From positions 1,302,001 through 1,366,000 of the forward strand of contig JAADJJ010000001.1 in the NCBI GenBank assembly GCA_010092695.1: a DNA stretch of 64,000 nt. Direction: 5' to 3'. This document shows, piece after piece, positions 17,591-26,823 of the stretch. Source of the stretch: Enterobacteriaceae bacterium 4M9 (lineage in GTDB: Bacteria; Pseudomonadota; Gammaproteobacteria; Enterobacterales; Enterobacteriaceae). The translations under genes and the position numbers were made by a program. The notes beneath the pieces were generated by a model that saw only the letters and a list, made by a program, of their open reading frames with translations, searched no databases and was not told the DNA's origin. Numbering within the stretch: the stretch's first letter is position 1; each line of letters begins with the position of its first letter.

Positions 17591-18972
17591 TTCCAGTCAC
17601 CTTGAGATAACGTGTTGTATTAGAGAAGTAAAGCCAGGCGTTACGCTGCGAAATATTTCAATGGCTGGTATCGGTTATTCAGACGCCAGATAGTGAAATG
17701 GCAGTAGAGACTAATACAAATTTTTAACACTGCTTTTTTGCTATATTTCCAATAGCATTACGACGCCGTAAACGGCGTTTCTGAAGGCTTCCGTGCGGAT
17801 ATCTAATAATGAGGTTGATAGGGAAAATTCCGCCTGAATGTTTTATTGCAGGAGGGATTGCGGCGTGATGCTATCACTTCTATTAATTTAAAACGTATTA
17901 GGAATATTCCTTTATGGTGAATTTCTCTATTCAAAATACGTTTATGCACAATTCTTTTTATAGATGGTGTCGCGTTACACACTGGTAACGTGCGCGTAGC
18001 GTTGTTCGAACAGCGGCGCAGGAGCTTCAGGCACAGTTGTGCTGAACTATGTTGTGACAATATCCACACTGTTCACCTGCGTTATTTCTTTGCTGTGAAA
18101 ATAGCGGTAAGAGCCAAATAGATCGTGATAAGTAAAATCAAATGGAGGGTTGTTAGTCTTGCGGTGATGGCGCTTTTTTCTGCTCGTCAGGGTTTGTGCA
18201 TAAATAATGGATGAGGGGTGGTTTTTTATTATGCCGAGCCGGATTAAGTCTTTGTAGGTTATGGCTGATATGTTGCTACTACCGCTAAATATAACGGTAT
18301 GGGCAGGCGCGTAAAAAATAAGAAAAACACCTGAAACAGGAATGCAGCTTTGTTGCAGGCAGATCTCCGGGGGCTTGTTGTTTTTAGTCGGGAAATAGGT
18401 AGGTGGAGTTATTAATCATAGGGTAATGGTTACGGTTGCCAGAGAAATAATGTGCGCTTAACCGCCACGTGCCAGTGAAAGATAGGTTGGCCAGGCTTTG
18501 CCGGCTTACTCTGCTCTTACCAGCATTTTTTGATTAGGTTTGTTACTGATTTTTGTGCGCGGTGTGGCGGCGTGCAGGTGCTGTGACGCGTATTTCTGAG
18601 TACCGCTTTATTGTTACTAGCTATGATTATTTTTGTTATGTTTTTGTGTTGCTCAGAGTATGCTTGTACGGGGTGGTTAAAAAACAACCTGATTATTTTT
18701 AGGTTTTTGTGTTGTATATGAGACAGATATAGCGTTTTTTTGTGATCTTCTTCATGAAGCAGTGATATATTTTTTGCAACTTTCATTGTCAGGAAAAGTA
18801 AAATTTTAACCTCATGAAAAGCCAGCAGAAATTGATTTCACGTCGTTAATATCAGTATTTTTTGTAGTCTTGTTATTTCACATTGTTAAGCTAAATTTCT
18901 GAATATTGCGTGTCGCTGTTAAAAATGGCGATTTTTCTTTCTGCTCGCGGAGTGTTCCGTGGTGAGGTCATT
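17591..18972. other. AT-rich intergenic region between divergent surface-structure genes
   Basis: No credible gene is seen in 1.4 kb between the divergently read autotransporter and pilus operon. The region is clearly richer in A+T than its neighbours, with many T-tracts, as is typical of H-NS-bound control regions of adhesin genes; that is inference. One clear symmetric element, a 7-bp inverted repeat with a 2-base centre, lies at 17763-17778. A 12-base direct repeat (GTTTTTGTGTTG) occurs near 18639 and 18703. Promoters of both flanking units should lie here, but I could not pick them reliably. Confidence 0.6.
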
Positions 18973-19542
18973 ATGAAAAAGAATGTGTGGCTAAGTGGCT
19001 GTGGATTTGCGTTAGTGCTTCTCTCTTCGGCGGCACAGGCCGTCACCAGTAGCGGTACTATCGGAGCGACGTTGACGCTCACCAACGGTTGCCTGATTAA
19101 CGGCTCGCCAGCCCAGAGCGGGATTAACTTCGGGACATTGAACTTTGGTACGTATCCCGGCACGTTTTCAACCATCACCACGCAGCTGACCGGGGCGAGC
19201 GGTGGTAACACCTTTACCGTGCAGTGCACCACCGGTGCGACCTTCACCGTGCAGGTGACCGGCAGCACTAACGCTGCGCCGACGACAGTTATTGGCACGC
19301 CAGGCACGCCTGGTCGTTATCTGGTGAACACCGGAGACGCCACTCAGGGCGTGGCCTACAGTATTTTCAGCGACAGCGCGTTTAACAACCAGATAACCAA
19401 CAACACCACCATCCCGGCAGCTTCCACTACCGGTGGCATCAGTAGCTATACTATTTATGGCCGAATTCAGGGTGGCGGTAACAGCGTAAGCGTGGTGCCG
19501 GGCACCTATACCGATACGATTAACGTCAGCGTGACCTACTGA
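18973..19542 (+). CDS. Spore coat U-domain pilin, probable major subunit (CsuA/B-like)
   Basis: I chose ATG 18973, seven bases after a GGTGAGG site, over an in-frame start 63 bases upstream that would bury the signal peptide. The 189-residue protein has a Sec signal peptide (KKNVWLSGCGFALVLLSSAAQA) followed by a spore-coat-U domain with the paired cysteines seen in archaic chaperone-usher pilins and the terminal strand ending INVSVTY. It is the first gene of a five-gene operon with a second pilin, chaperone, usher and tip adhesin, the Csu arrangement of Acinetobacter. First position and small size suggest the major rod subunit. Export is expected through the chaperone-usher pathway to the cell surface. 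Confidence 0.85.
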   Translation: MKKNVWLSGCGFALVLLSSAAQAVTSSGTIGATLTLTNGCLINGSPAQSGINFGTLNFGTYPGTFSTITTQLTGASGGNTFTVQCTTGATFTVQVTGSTNAAPTTVIGTPGTPGRYLVNTGDATQGVAYSIFSDSAFNNQITNNTTIPAASTTGGISSYTIYGRIQGGGNSVSVVPGTYTDTINVSVTY

Positions 19543-19546
19543 TTAC

Positions 19547-20098
19547 GTGATGACGCTCAGGCAGCCTGAAGGCTGTCAGGATAGTGCTGTGGGCAAAAAC
19601 TATACTGCGTGGTTGCTGTGGCTGCTGGTGTGTACACCGGCGGCTCACGCCATTACCACGCAGTCTTTTCAGGTCAGTGCAAGCATTGTGGCGGGCTGCT
19701 CGGTCAGTAGTGGCAGCGGTGGCGTTTACGGCACGCTCAATTTTGGCTCTTACTCCGGCACCTCAAGCGCGGCCGCCCAGGCGGCTTTCACGCCCAATGG
19801 CGCGCTGTCGATTGCCTGCACGCCCGGCGTGGCGCTGAGTATGAGTATTGACGGCGGCCAGCATTATACGACCCAGCGGCGTCTGGTACGCAGCGGTGGC
19901 AGCGAGGCGGTACCTTATCGTCTGTACAGCAACAGCAACTTGAGTGCTGCCAGCGAAATCGGCGTGAACCAGAACGTCAGCGTCAGTTACAGCAACAGTA
20001 ATAATATAGCGCTGCCCATATATGGCGTGGCGCAGTTGACCGGGTTTAGCCCGGCTGGCACCTATACAGATCAACTTTCCGTGACCTTGTCATGGTAA
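19547..20098 (+). CDS. Spore coat U-domain pilin, minor subunit (CsuA or CsuB-like)
   Basis: The open frame starts at GTG 19547 and ATG 19550, giving 182-183 residues, but neither has a convincing ribosome-binding site. GTG 19589, eight bases after AGGA, would give a compact signal peptide (KNYTAWLLWLLVCTPAAHA) and may be the true start. The mature part is a spore-coat-U domain with two cysteines and the terminal QLSVTLSW strand. It is related to, but clearly diverged from, the first subunit. In Csu systems genes in this position encode minor subunits needed for assembly. Only two pilin genes precede the chaperone here, whereas Acinetobacter has three. Confidence 0.82.
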   Translation: MMTLRQPEGCQDSAVGKNYTAWLLWLLVCTPAAHAITTQSFQVSASIVAGCSVSSGSGGVYGTLNFGSYSGTSSAAAQAAFTPNGALSIACTPGVALSMSIDGGQHYTTQRRLVRSGGSEAVPYRLYSNSNLSAASEIGVNQNVSVSYSNSNNIALPIYGVAQLTGFSPAGTYTDQLSVTLSW

Positions 20099-20114
20099 TT
20101 AAGGGAGAAGGCGA

Positions 20115-20867
20115 ATGTCCGGCGGAATCCATTTGGCCCGTGCGTGTGCGCTCACGGTGCTGTTGGCGTGTGCATCAGCCCAGGCGGCCAGTAATTTGCT
20201 TATCTGGCCTATCGACCCCATCCTCGCCCATGACGAGCAGGCGACCCAGCTGTGGATAGAAAATCAGGGCAATGAGCCTGCGACCATGCAGGTTCGCGTG
20301 GTGCGCTGGCGCCAGGAACAGGGCATGGAACGCTATAGCGCCCAGCAGGACGTGGTGGCAAGCCCGCCGATTGTGCGTGTCAATCAGGGCAGTAAACAGT
20401 TGGTGCGCCTGATTCGCCAGGCTCCCACCCCCGCAGGTCAGGAGTGGGCCTACCGCGTGGTGGTCGATGAAATCCCCCAGCCGCAGACCAACGGCAAACA
20501 ACAAATGGGCATCCGCCTGCAGATGCGCTATTCCATTCCTCTTTTTACCTACGGCCAGGGCGTCGCCACGCGGCGTAACGGCGAAAGCCATGTGGATACT
20601 GATCCGAACAAACTTGCCTGGCGCATAGTCAACGAGCAGGGCCGCCCACTGCTGCAAGTCAGAAACAGCGGCGATGTGCACGTCAGGCTCAGTAAGGTGC
20701 AAATTGGCGGGCGCACCCTTGCCGATGGGCTGCTGGGCTACGTGCTGCCAGGCAGCGAGCGTAGCTGGGAGTTACCAGCAGCGGCAGCCGCGGCAGCCGC
20801 GGCATCCCGGCTTACTGCCTCCATTAACGCGCCTGCTGATATATGGCAATCTGCGCCATCCCGCTAG
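20115..20867 (+). CDS. Archaic (Csu-type) pilus chaperone, CsuC-like
   Basis: The 250-residue protein has a signal peptide ending ACASAQA and a two-domain immunoglobulin-like PapD-family fold. The N-terminal domain has LLIWPIDPIL and the QGSKQLVRLIR strand used for subunit donor-strand exchange; FTYGQGV lies in the domain junction. It acts in the periplasm, capping pilins and delivering them to the usher. Near the C-terminus is an unusual run of alanines coded by repeated GCAGCCGCG triplets (about 20780-20805), a possible slippage site that would keep the frame. The last 25 bases overlap the usher gene. Confidence 0.87.
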   Translation: MSGGIHLARACALTVLLACASAQAASNLLIWPIDPILAHDEQATQLWIENQGNEPATMQVRVVRWRQEQGMERYSAQQDVVASPPIVRVNQGSKQLVRLIRQAPTPAGQEWAYRVVVDEIPQPQTNGKQQMGIRLQMRYSIPLFTYGQGVATRRNGESHVDTDPNKLAWRIVNEQGRPLLQVRNSGDVHVRLSKVQIGGRTLADGLLGYVLPGSERSWELPAAAAAAAAASRLTASINAPADIWQSAPSR

Positions 20868-23239
20868 GGCGGTGTCGTGCGCTCGTGTTGGTCTTGTTTA
20901 CCGCCTCGCGCTGCGTCAGCGCACAGTCTCAGGATGATGTGCTGCCGCCGCCGCCCGATGCACGCCAGATCAACGCGAATGCCACTTACCACCTGGCGCT
21001 GGTGGTTAACCATGCCGATAACGGCGTAGTGGCCGCGGTGAGTCGCCGTGATGGTCGTTTTTATCTGGCCTCTGCGGATCTCCAGCGCGCCGGTATACCG
21101 GCAGAGAAAATCCCAGCCGGAGAGGTCGATCCTGACGCGGTGCCGGGCATGAAAAGCGAATACGACAGCGCAGGACAACGCCTGCTGGTGACCGTGCCGG
21201 ACAACTGGCTGCCAAAGCGGGATGTGGCGATGGGCAATGGCACCAGGCGCTTTAAGGCCGTGAGCGGCAGCGGTGCGTTGTTTAACTATGACCTGTATAC
21301 CAGCCATGTGCAGCAAGGCAGCACCCAGCTTTCTGCGTGGCATGAAGTGCGTTTTTTTAATCCTCTGGGGTCGTTTAACTCCACCGGTACGCTTGGAAAA
21401 AGCTACGGCGGTGAGGGCTTTAACAACGGCTATCGCCGCTACGATACCTGGTTTAACGGCCAGGATGACGAGAGCGCGCTGAGCTGGTCGGTCGGGGATA
21501 TTATCAGTGACGCCCTGAGCTGGAGCAGCAGCGTGCGCATGGGCGGCGTGAGCATAGGGCGGGATTTTTCGCTGCGCCCGGACCTGGTTACCTATCCGCT
21601 GCCTGCCTTCTCCGGCGAAGCCGCAGTGCCGTCCACGGTGGATGTGTTCATCAACGGCTATCGCAATGGATCCACCCAGCTACAGCCTGGCCCTTTTACG
21701 CTCACCAATCTGCCTTACGTGAACGGTGCCGGTGAGGCAGTGCTGGTCACGACTGATGCACTGGGACGCCAGATTTCCACTACGCTGCCGTTTTATGTGG
21801 CAAGCGATCTGCTGCGTCCGGGCATGAGTGATTATTCGTTCTCAGCCGGGGCGCTACGGCGCAATTACGGGCTGAAAAATTTTGACTACGGCCAGGCGGC
21901 AGCAAGCGGTAGCTGGCGCTACGGGGTGAATAATGCCTGGACGGTTGAAAGCCACGCGGAAGCGGCAGAATCACTGGCGCTGGGTGGCCTTGGCTCGCTG
22001 GTCAAACTGGGGCGCTGGGGCGTGGTCAATGGCGCCTGGAGCTACAGCCAGATGCGCGGTGACAGCGGCCAGCAGATTAACTGGGGCTATCAGTATAACG
22101 GTAGCCTGTTTACGCTCGCCACACAGCATACGCGCCGCCAGCGTGGTTTTGGCAACCTGGCGCTGTATGACGTACCTACTCGTTATGACAGCAACAACCT
22201 GCCCATCTCAACCCTGAGTCGCGACACCTCGCAGTATTCGGTATCTCTCAATATGGGCAACTACGGCAACCTGGGTGCGGCGTGGATTGATGTGCAGGGA
22301 TTTGATGACTCCCGCACCCGGCTTTTGAACCTCTCCTGGAGCAAGTCGCTGTGGGGCAACGCCAGTCTGTACGTGGCGGCAGGCCGCGATATGGAAGCGG
22401 GAGGCTGGAGCACCGCCATGACATTACAGGTTCCGCTTGGTCCACGTGATAACACCGCCCTCAGCGTTGAGAACTACCCCGAGTCCGGCAGCATCCAGCG
22501 TGTGAACTACAGCCACGCGATGCCGAGCGACGGCGGCTTTGGTTGGGATATGGCGTGGGCGCACCAGCAGCGCAACGACGACTATCTACAAGGCACGCTG
22601 AGTTGGCGCAATAACCACGTTGAGCTACAGGGCGGTGCTTACGGGCAGTCCGGTGAATATACCCAGTGGGGCGATATGTCCGGGGCGCTGGTGTGGATGG
22701 ACAATAAAGTGTTTGCCGCCAACCAGATTAACGATGCCTTTGTGGTGGTCAGTACCGAGGGTGAGCCGGATGTGACCGTCAATTACGAAAACCAGCCCAT
22801 TGGTGAAACCGACGATGACGGCTATATGCTGGTCAGCGGCGTCACCTCGGCTTATGCCGGTTTGTACAGCATTGAAACGCTGAACCTGCCTGCGGATGTC
22901 AGCATCCGCAATACCGAGCGGCGTGTCGCGTTGCAGCGGCGCAGCGGCTATCTGCTGAAATTCCCCATTGAGCACCAGAGTGTGGCCAACGTGATTTTGC
23001 ACGACAGCCAGGGCAAGGCGGTGCCGGTTTCCAGCCGGGTCCAGGGCACATCAGGTGGTGACACCATTGTGGGCTATGACGGGCTGGCCTACCTCGAAGG
23101 CTTACAGCGTGATAATACGCTGACTGTCACCGCGCCAGACGGTCGCCGCTGCCGGGTTGCGCTGCACGTGGAACGCAAAAACAGTGGCAGGCTTGAGACT
23201 TATGGGCCGCTTATCTGCCGCTGGCAGGAGACACCATGA
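20843..23239 (+). CDS. Archaic (Csu-type) outer-membrane usher, CsuD-like
   Basis: The 798-residue protein is a pilus usher. A signal peptide (CRALVLVLFTASRCVSA) precedes an N-terminal chaperone-subunit docking domain. The 24-strand barrel with its plug follows; STVDVFINGYRNGSTQLQPG, near the plug edge, is typical. Two C-terminal domains end with a Cys-containing segment (LETYGPLICRWQ). It pumps chaperone-bound pilins across the outer membrane and assembles the fibre. The start lies inside the chaperone gene and the end overlaps the tip gene by four bases (ATGA), so the operon is translationally coupled. Confidence 0.9.
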   Translation: MAICAIPLGRCRALVLVLFTASRCVSAQSQDDVLPPPPDARQINANATYHLALVVNHADNGVVAAVSRRDGRFYLASADLQRAGIPAEKIPAGEVDPDAVPGMKSEYDSAGQRLLVTVPDNWLPKRDVAMGNGTRRFKAVSGSGALFNYDLYTSHVQQGSTQLSAWHEVRFFNPLGSFNSTGTLGKSYGGEGFNNGYRRYDTWFNGQDDESALSWSVGDIISDALSWSSSVRMGGVSIGRDFSLRPDLVTYPLPAFSGEAAVPSTVDVFINGYRNGSTQLQPGPFTLTNLPYVNGAGEAVLVTTDALGRQISTTLPFYVASDLLRPGMSDYSFSAGALRRNYGLKNFDYGQAAASGSWRYGVNNAWTVESHAEAAESLALGGLGSLVKLGRWGVVNGAWSYSQMRGDSGQQINWGYQYNGSLFTLATQHTRRQRGFGNLALYDVPTRYDSNNLPISTLSRDTSQYSVSLNMGNYGNLGAAWIDVQGFDDSRTRLLNLSWSKSLWGNASLYVAAGRDMEAGGWSTAMTLQVPLGPRDNTALSVENYPESGSIQRVNYSHAMPSDGGFGWDMAWAHQQRNDDYLQGTLSWRNNHVELQGGAYGQSGEYTQWGDMSGALVWMDNKVFAANQINDAFVVVSTEGEPDVTVNYENQPIGETDDDGYMLVSGVTSAYAGLYSIETLNLPADVSIRNTERRVALQRRSGYLLKFPIEHQSVANVILHDSQGKAVPVSSRVQGTSGGDTIVGYDGLAYLEGLQRDNTLTVTAPDGRRCRVALHVERKNSGRLETYGPLICRWQETP

Positions 23240-24198
23240 TACGCATATTGTTACTTTTACTGCTGCTGGGCTTAAGCGCTGGCGCAAAGGCGGTCTGCAC
23301 GGCAACGCCTCCTACCAGCGCCACGTTTGGTACGGTGACCTCATTTGCGATTAACAGCACGCCGCAGAACGTAAATGTGCCGTTTTCACTGACCTGCGAC
23401 ACGGTGCTCAACCTGCTGACTGTTGGTGACACGGTGACCATGACCTACATCAGCGCGGTGCCTGCTGCTGGAACCCGAGCCGGGATGCAGCGCACCGGTA
23501 ATACTGCCGATACTATCCCGACGATGTTGTGCGGTGTTAACGGTTGTTCCAGCGAGGTTTTGACGACAGCCGGTAGCAATACCTATACCTGGAGCGGCGA
23601 TACCCTACTGAGCCTGTTGGGTTCCAGAACGTTTACCTTACCCATTTATTTTCGCACCGTGCCCGGCCAGTCGGTAGCGGCGGGCACGTATCAGACGGCG
23701 GTAACCCTGCGTTTTAACTGGAGTATCTGTGCGCTGGGCGTGGCTGTGTGCCTGTCATCGCAGACCGGCAACGTGACGTTTACGGTTAACGTCTCTATTA
23801 CCGTCACCAACGACTGCTCCACCATCAGCACGCCAGCGGTGAGCTTCGGCAGCCAGGCGCTGGTGGCTAACTTCCCGACCATCAGCCAGACCATCTCGCT
23901 GACCTGCACCAAAGGCAGTACCTACACGGTGGGCATCAATAACGGCAATAACGCCAACGGTAGCGTGCGTAATATGGCGAGCGGCAACAACCGCATGAGC
24001 TATGAAATCTATAAAGGCACCACCAGCAACCGCTGGGGCGTGAGCGGGGCAGAGCGCTGGGCCAGCACAGATTCAACGTCGGTCAGTACCGACGGGCTGT
24101 TGCGTTCGTATAACTACACGGCAAAAGTGCTGACCGGGCAGACCACACTGCCTGCGGGGGATTACACGGATACGCTGGTGGTGGATGTGGCGTTTTAG
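23236..24198 (+). CDS. Two-domain spore coat U tip adhesin (CsuE-like)
   Basis: The 320-residue protein has a signal peptide (IRILLLLLLLGLSAGAKA) and two spore-coat-U domains in tandem (about residues 19-180 and 185-320), each with paired cysteines; the second ends with the donor-strand sequence TLVVDVAF. The two-domain layout and last position in the operon match CsuE, which forms the pilus tip and mediates binding to abiotic surfaces through hydrophobic finger loops in Acinetobacter. The same role here is by homology. No terminator is obvious after the stop. Confidence 0.85.
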   Translation: MIRILLLLLLLGLSAGAKAVCTATPPTSATFGTVTSFAINSTPQNVNVPFSLTCDTVLNLLTVGDTVTMTYISAVPAAGTRAGMQRTGNTADTIPTMLCGVNGCSSEVLTTAGSNTYTWSGDTLLSLLGSRTFTLPIYFRTVPGQSVAAGTYQTAVTLRFNWSICALGVAVCLSSQTGNVTFTVNVSITVTNDCSTISTPAVSFGSQALVANFPTISQTISLTCTKGSTYTVGINNGNNANGSVRNMASGNNRMSYEIYKGTTSNRWGVSGAERWASTDSTSVSTDGLLRSYNYTAKVLTGQTTLPAGDYTDTLVVDVAF

Positions 24199-24306
24199 CT
24201 TTTCAAATCAGGAACAGGCAGGGCATGCCGACAGCGCGTCATGGACAGTCGCAAAGTGAGGGATTAGCATTCGATAACTTTATTTATACCTTCTGGCGAA
24301 ACCATA

Positions 24307-25242
24307 ATGAATAATGATTTCAGAAAGCTGGATCTCAATCTGCTTAAGGCACTGGATGCCCTGATTGACGAGGGTAGCGTAACCCGCGCGGCCCGACGTT
24401 TATCGCTCACACAGCCTGCGGTGAGCGGTATGCTCACAAGGCTACGTGACTATTTTGACGATCCGCTGTTTGTCCGCGCTCAGCGCGGCGTGGTGCCGAC
24501 ATTGCGCGCGCAGCAGTTGGCGGCACCGATAAAGCAAATTCTTTGCGATGTTGCCACGCTGCTGCGCCCGGCAAGTTTTGTACCGCAGGACGCGCAGCTG
24601 ACTTTTAGTGTGGCAGCCACTGACTATGCACTACGCGCCGCCGTAGTACCGTTGATGGCGGCACTCAGGCGCCTGGCTCCCGGTATTCGTGTGGCGGTGC
24701 TGGCGGTGGAACAGCACCGTCTGGCGCGCCAGCTTGAGCGTGGCGATATCGATTTAGCGCTGGTGACGCCACAGACCACACCGGAAGAATTGCATGGCCG
24801 TGCGCTGTATCAGGAGCAATATGTTTGCGCCATGCGTGCCGGTCACCCGGCGGCGCAAAATACGGCGATATCGCTGGATACGTTTTGCGAGCTTGAGCAT
24901 ATCCTGGTGTCTGATAGCGCCAGCTTTATGGGAGTAACCGACGAGGCACTGGCCGCCATTGGCCGCGAGCGCCGGGTGGGTCTGGCGGTAAACAGCTTTC
25001 TGGTATTGCCGGAGGTGCTGCTGGCAACCGATATGATTGCGGTTGTGCCACACCGCCTGGTGGCGGGCAATACGCAGCTTGCGGTGATGGACACGCCGTT
25101 GCCGGTGCCGGGGTTTACCAAAAGCATGGCCTGGCATGAGCGTACCCATCGCGACGCCGCCCAGCAGTGGATTCGTGCGCTACTGCTGGATATCTGCCAG
25201 GCAGGCGAGGGGGCGGGGTTTGCGCAGGCAAGCGCTGTATGA
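24307..25242 (+). CDS. LysR-type transcriptional regulator
   Basis: The 311-residue protein has an N-terminal winged helix-turn-helix (about residues 7-66, LDLNLLKALDALIDEGSVTR followed by AARRLSLTQPAVSGMLTRLR) and a periplasmic-binding-type effector domain from about residue 95. The DLNLL opening and FDDPLFVR block place it in the NahR/NodD/LeuO-like branch. It lies 108 bases after the pilus operon on the same strand and may control it or the downstream SRPBCC gene; neither is shown. A terminator follows. Confidence 0.88.
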   Translation: MNNDFRKLDLNLLKALDALIDEGSVTRAARRLSLTQPAVSGMLTRLRDYFDDPLFVRAQRGVVPTLRAQQLAAPIKQILCDVATLLRPASFVPQDAQLTFSVAATDYALRAAVVPLMAALRRLAPGIRVAVLAVEQHRLARQLERGDIDLALVTPQTTPEELHGRALYQEQYVCAMRAGHPAAQNTAISLDTFCELEHILVSDSASFMGVTDEALAAIGRERRVGLAVNSFLVLPEVLLATDMIAVVPHRLVAGNTQLAVMDTPLPVPGFTKSMAWHERTHRDAAQQWIRALLLDICQAGEGAGFAQASAV

Positions 25243-25280
25243 GCAACTCATGACGCGTGTTGATAACATCCGGCAAAAAT

Positions 25281-25307
25281 AAACCCGCACTGGCGGGTTT
25301 ATTTATC
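25281..25307 (+). terminator. Terminator after the LysR-type regulator
   Basis: An 8-bp stem (25281-25288 with 25293-25300) with loop ACTG is followed by the T-rich ATTTATCT. The flank before it is A-rich, so it may also work from the other strand. Confidence 0.8.
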
Positions 25308-25339
25308 TCTGCATGAGCGTCACCGCCTGTGGAGGTGGT

Positions 25340-25474
25340 CAGCAACAGGCTTTAGCTTTGCCTTATTGTCTATAGATTTTAATCGTTCGCAACAGGCAGA
25401 CGCTTCTGTTTGAGGTCGTCAGGCACGCCCCGGTGGAGCGAAGACAATGCCACCTGCTATGCAGGTGGTTTTTA
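25340..25474 (+). ncRNA. Candidate small RNA with strong terminator
   Basis: No gene explains a strong plus-strand terminator at 25450-25474: an 8-bp stem (25450-25457 with 25461-25468), 3-base loop, then TTTTTA. A possible -10 (TATAGA near 25373) lies upstream, and the stretch between is free of convincing reading frames. This suggests a short transcript of about 90-130 nt. The boundaries are guesses. It converges with the small membrane-protein gene at 25491, so an RNA-peptide pair such as a type I toxin-antitoxin is conceivable but unproven. No match to a known sRNA family was recognised. Confidence 0.35.
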
Positions 25475-25490
25475 CATCTGGTCAGCCAGC

Positions 25491-25697
25491 TTAGCTGAAC
25501 AGTTTGCTAAACGTGTCGATAACGGCAGGAATAAGGGATAGCAGCTGGGCGATAATAATGGCGCTGGCTACCCATAAGACAATGCGGGTTCTGCCGTTGG
25601 CGCTATCTTTCTGCCTGACATCACCGGAATCTACGGCCGCCAGCTCGGTTTCAATTACCAGGACGCCTTTTTTGCGTTCGTTTCCTTTTTGAGACAT
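25491..25697 (-). CDS. Small membrane protein, 68 residues, unknown function
   Basis: The chosen start, ATG 25697, has GGAGG seven bases upstream on the minus strand; a longer frame starting 48 bases earlier lacks one. The protein has a charged, polar N-terminal half (MSQKGNERKKG, then VIETELAAVDSGDV) and one membrane segment near residues 42-63 (IVLWVASAIIIAQLLSLIPA), ending FSKLFS. I do not recognise the family. The good ribosome-binding site, the clean hydrophobic segment and the soluble head support a real gene. It may be a small regulatory membrane peptide or part of a toxin-antitoxin or phage-derived module. Confidence 0.5.
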   Translation of the reverse strand: MSQKGNERKKGVLVIETELAAVDSGDVRQKDSANGRTRIVLWVASAIIIAQLLSLIPAVIDTFSKLFS

Positions 25698-26091
25698 CTC
25701 CTCGCCTCCGCTATTGCACTTCCAGACCTGCGACAGTGGCATCATCTGGACTCATCCTTTGTGAAATCACAGACTAACCCTGCCTTCGTGTGTTGTCACG
25801 ACGCAGCCATACCTATCATTCTGATAGGTAAAAACGTTCTCAAACTCGCTGTAAAGCAAACTGGCGTTATCGCGCGTTGCTGCACGGTTTTTGCTCCGGC
25901 GTTGTCTGTTGGGTTGATAGCGCGGATGCCGAAGCGGTTAACGGTAACGGTCGTAATATCACAATAAATAATAGTCTTTATCTGGAAGTGTGATTGGTCT
26001 TATATCTGCGGCGCGACCATACTGACTGCAACAAAACAACGGGCCGCACGCACTACGCGACGGCAGTAAACCAGCTATGCCGGAGAACACC
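25698..26091. other. Intergenic region before the SRPBCC gene
   Basis: No supported gene. An inverted repeat (CCTATCATTCTGATAGG, about 25811-25827) could be an operator or hairpin. The promoter of the small membrane protein, reading left, and that of the SRPBCC gene, reading right, should both be here. Confidence 0.45.
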
Positions 26092-26607
26092 ATGAACGCC
26101 ATCAACTGGCCGAAAGATTATGAACCGGGCTTTACCGATAACTTTGTGTCAAACGAAGTGATTGTTGCCGGACTGAGCGTGCAGGATGTGTGGCCGCTAC
26201 TCAACACACCAGCGCAGTGGCCGACGTATTACAGCAACGCCTCAGACGTGCGTTTTCATGACGGCAAAGGCCCGCAGCTTGAAGACGGTGTGCGTTTTTT
26301 CTTCAAGACGTTTGGTTTCCCGGTGGAATCACAGGTGACGCAATACGTTGCGCCAGTGAGCGGTCAGGCGGCGCGCCTGTCCTGGCACGGCTGGGACGGC
26401 GAAGGCGAAACGCGTCTTGATGTTATCCACGCCTGGTTGCTCGAAGACCTCAGCGGCGGGCGAGTGCGCATCCTGACCCAGGAAAGCCAGAAGGGCAAAC
26501 CGGCGCAGGTACTGGCGTGCACCAAACCTAACCCAATGATTAATGGTCACCAGGACTGGCTTGATGGGCTGGTTGCCGCCGCGCGTGCGGCCAAAGGGCA
26601 ACAATAA
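26092..26607 (+). CDS. SRPBCC-family (polyketide cyclase/START-like) protein
   Basis: ATG 26092 with GGAG seven bases upstream is preferred over ATG 26077; this gives 171 residues. The sequence has the SRPBCC lipid- or hydrophobic-ligand pocket pattern: an N-terminal strand with the VIVAG... helix (SVQDVWPLLNTPAQWPTYYS), a central sheet, and a long C-terminal helix (DWLDGLVAAARAAKG). Such proteins bind hydrophobic ligands or act as cyclases and stress proteins. No signal peptide is seen. It stands alone; the LysR-type gene 850 bases upstream on the same strand is a possible regulator. Specific function is unknown. Confidence 0.72.
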   Translation: MNAINWPKDYEPGFTDNFVSNEVIVAGLSVQDVWPLLNTPAQWPTYYSNASDVRFHDGKGPQLEDGVRFFFKTFGFPVESQVTQYVAPVSGQAARLSWHGWDGEGETRLDVIHAWLLEDLSGGRVRILTQESQKGKPAQVLACTKPNPMINGHQDWLDGLVAAARAAKGQQ

Positions 26608-26823
26608 CGGCGCAAACAGCCTGAGCCACGAAGGCAGGGCGGGAGACGCGCTTTTGCGCCGGGAATGGTGGGGCGAAACCGGGCGTAGCATCACACGACT
26701 CGCTTGATAAAAGCAGGGCAACAGGGAGTACAACACACAGCGCGGCCTGTTGGCCGCGCTGTGTGTCATTGGCTGATGCTGAGAAGAGTACGGATATTGC
26801 GCGCGCTGGTAGCGGTACATCAC

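Noticed and set aside
17803..18786. Short minus-strand frames in the AT-rich gap (17803-18069, 18517-18786)
   Set aside because: No ribosome-binding site, domain or plausible composition; chance frames in AT-rich DNA.
25689..25967. 92-codon plus-strand frame overlapping the small membrane-protein start
   Set aside because: It conflicts with the better-supported minus-strand peptide and its control region and shows no domain.
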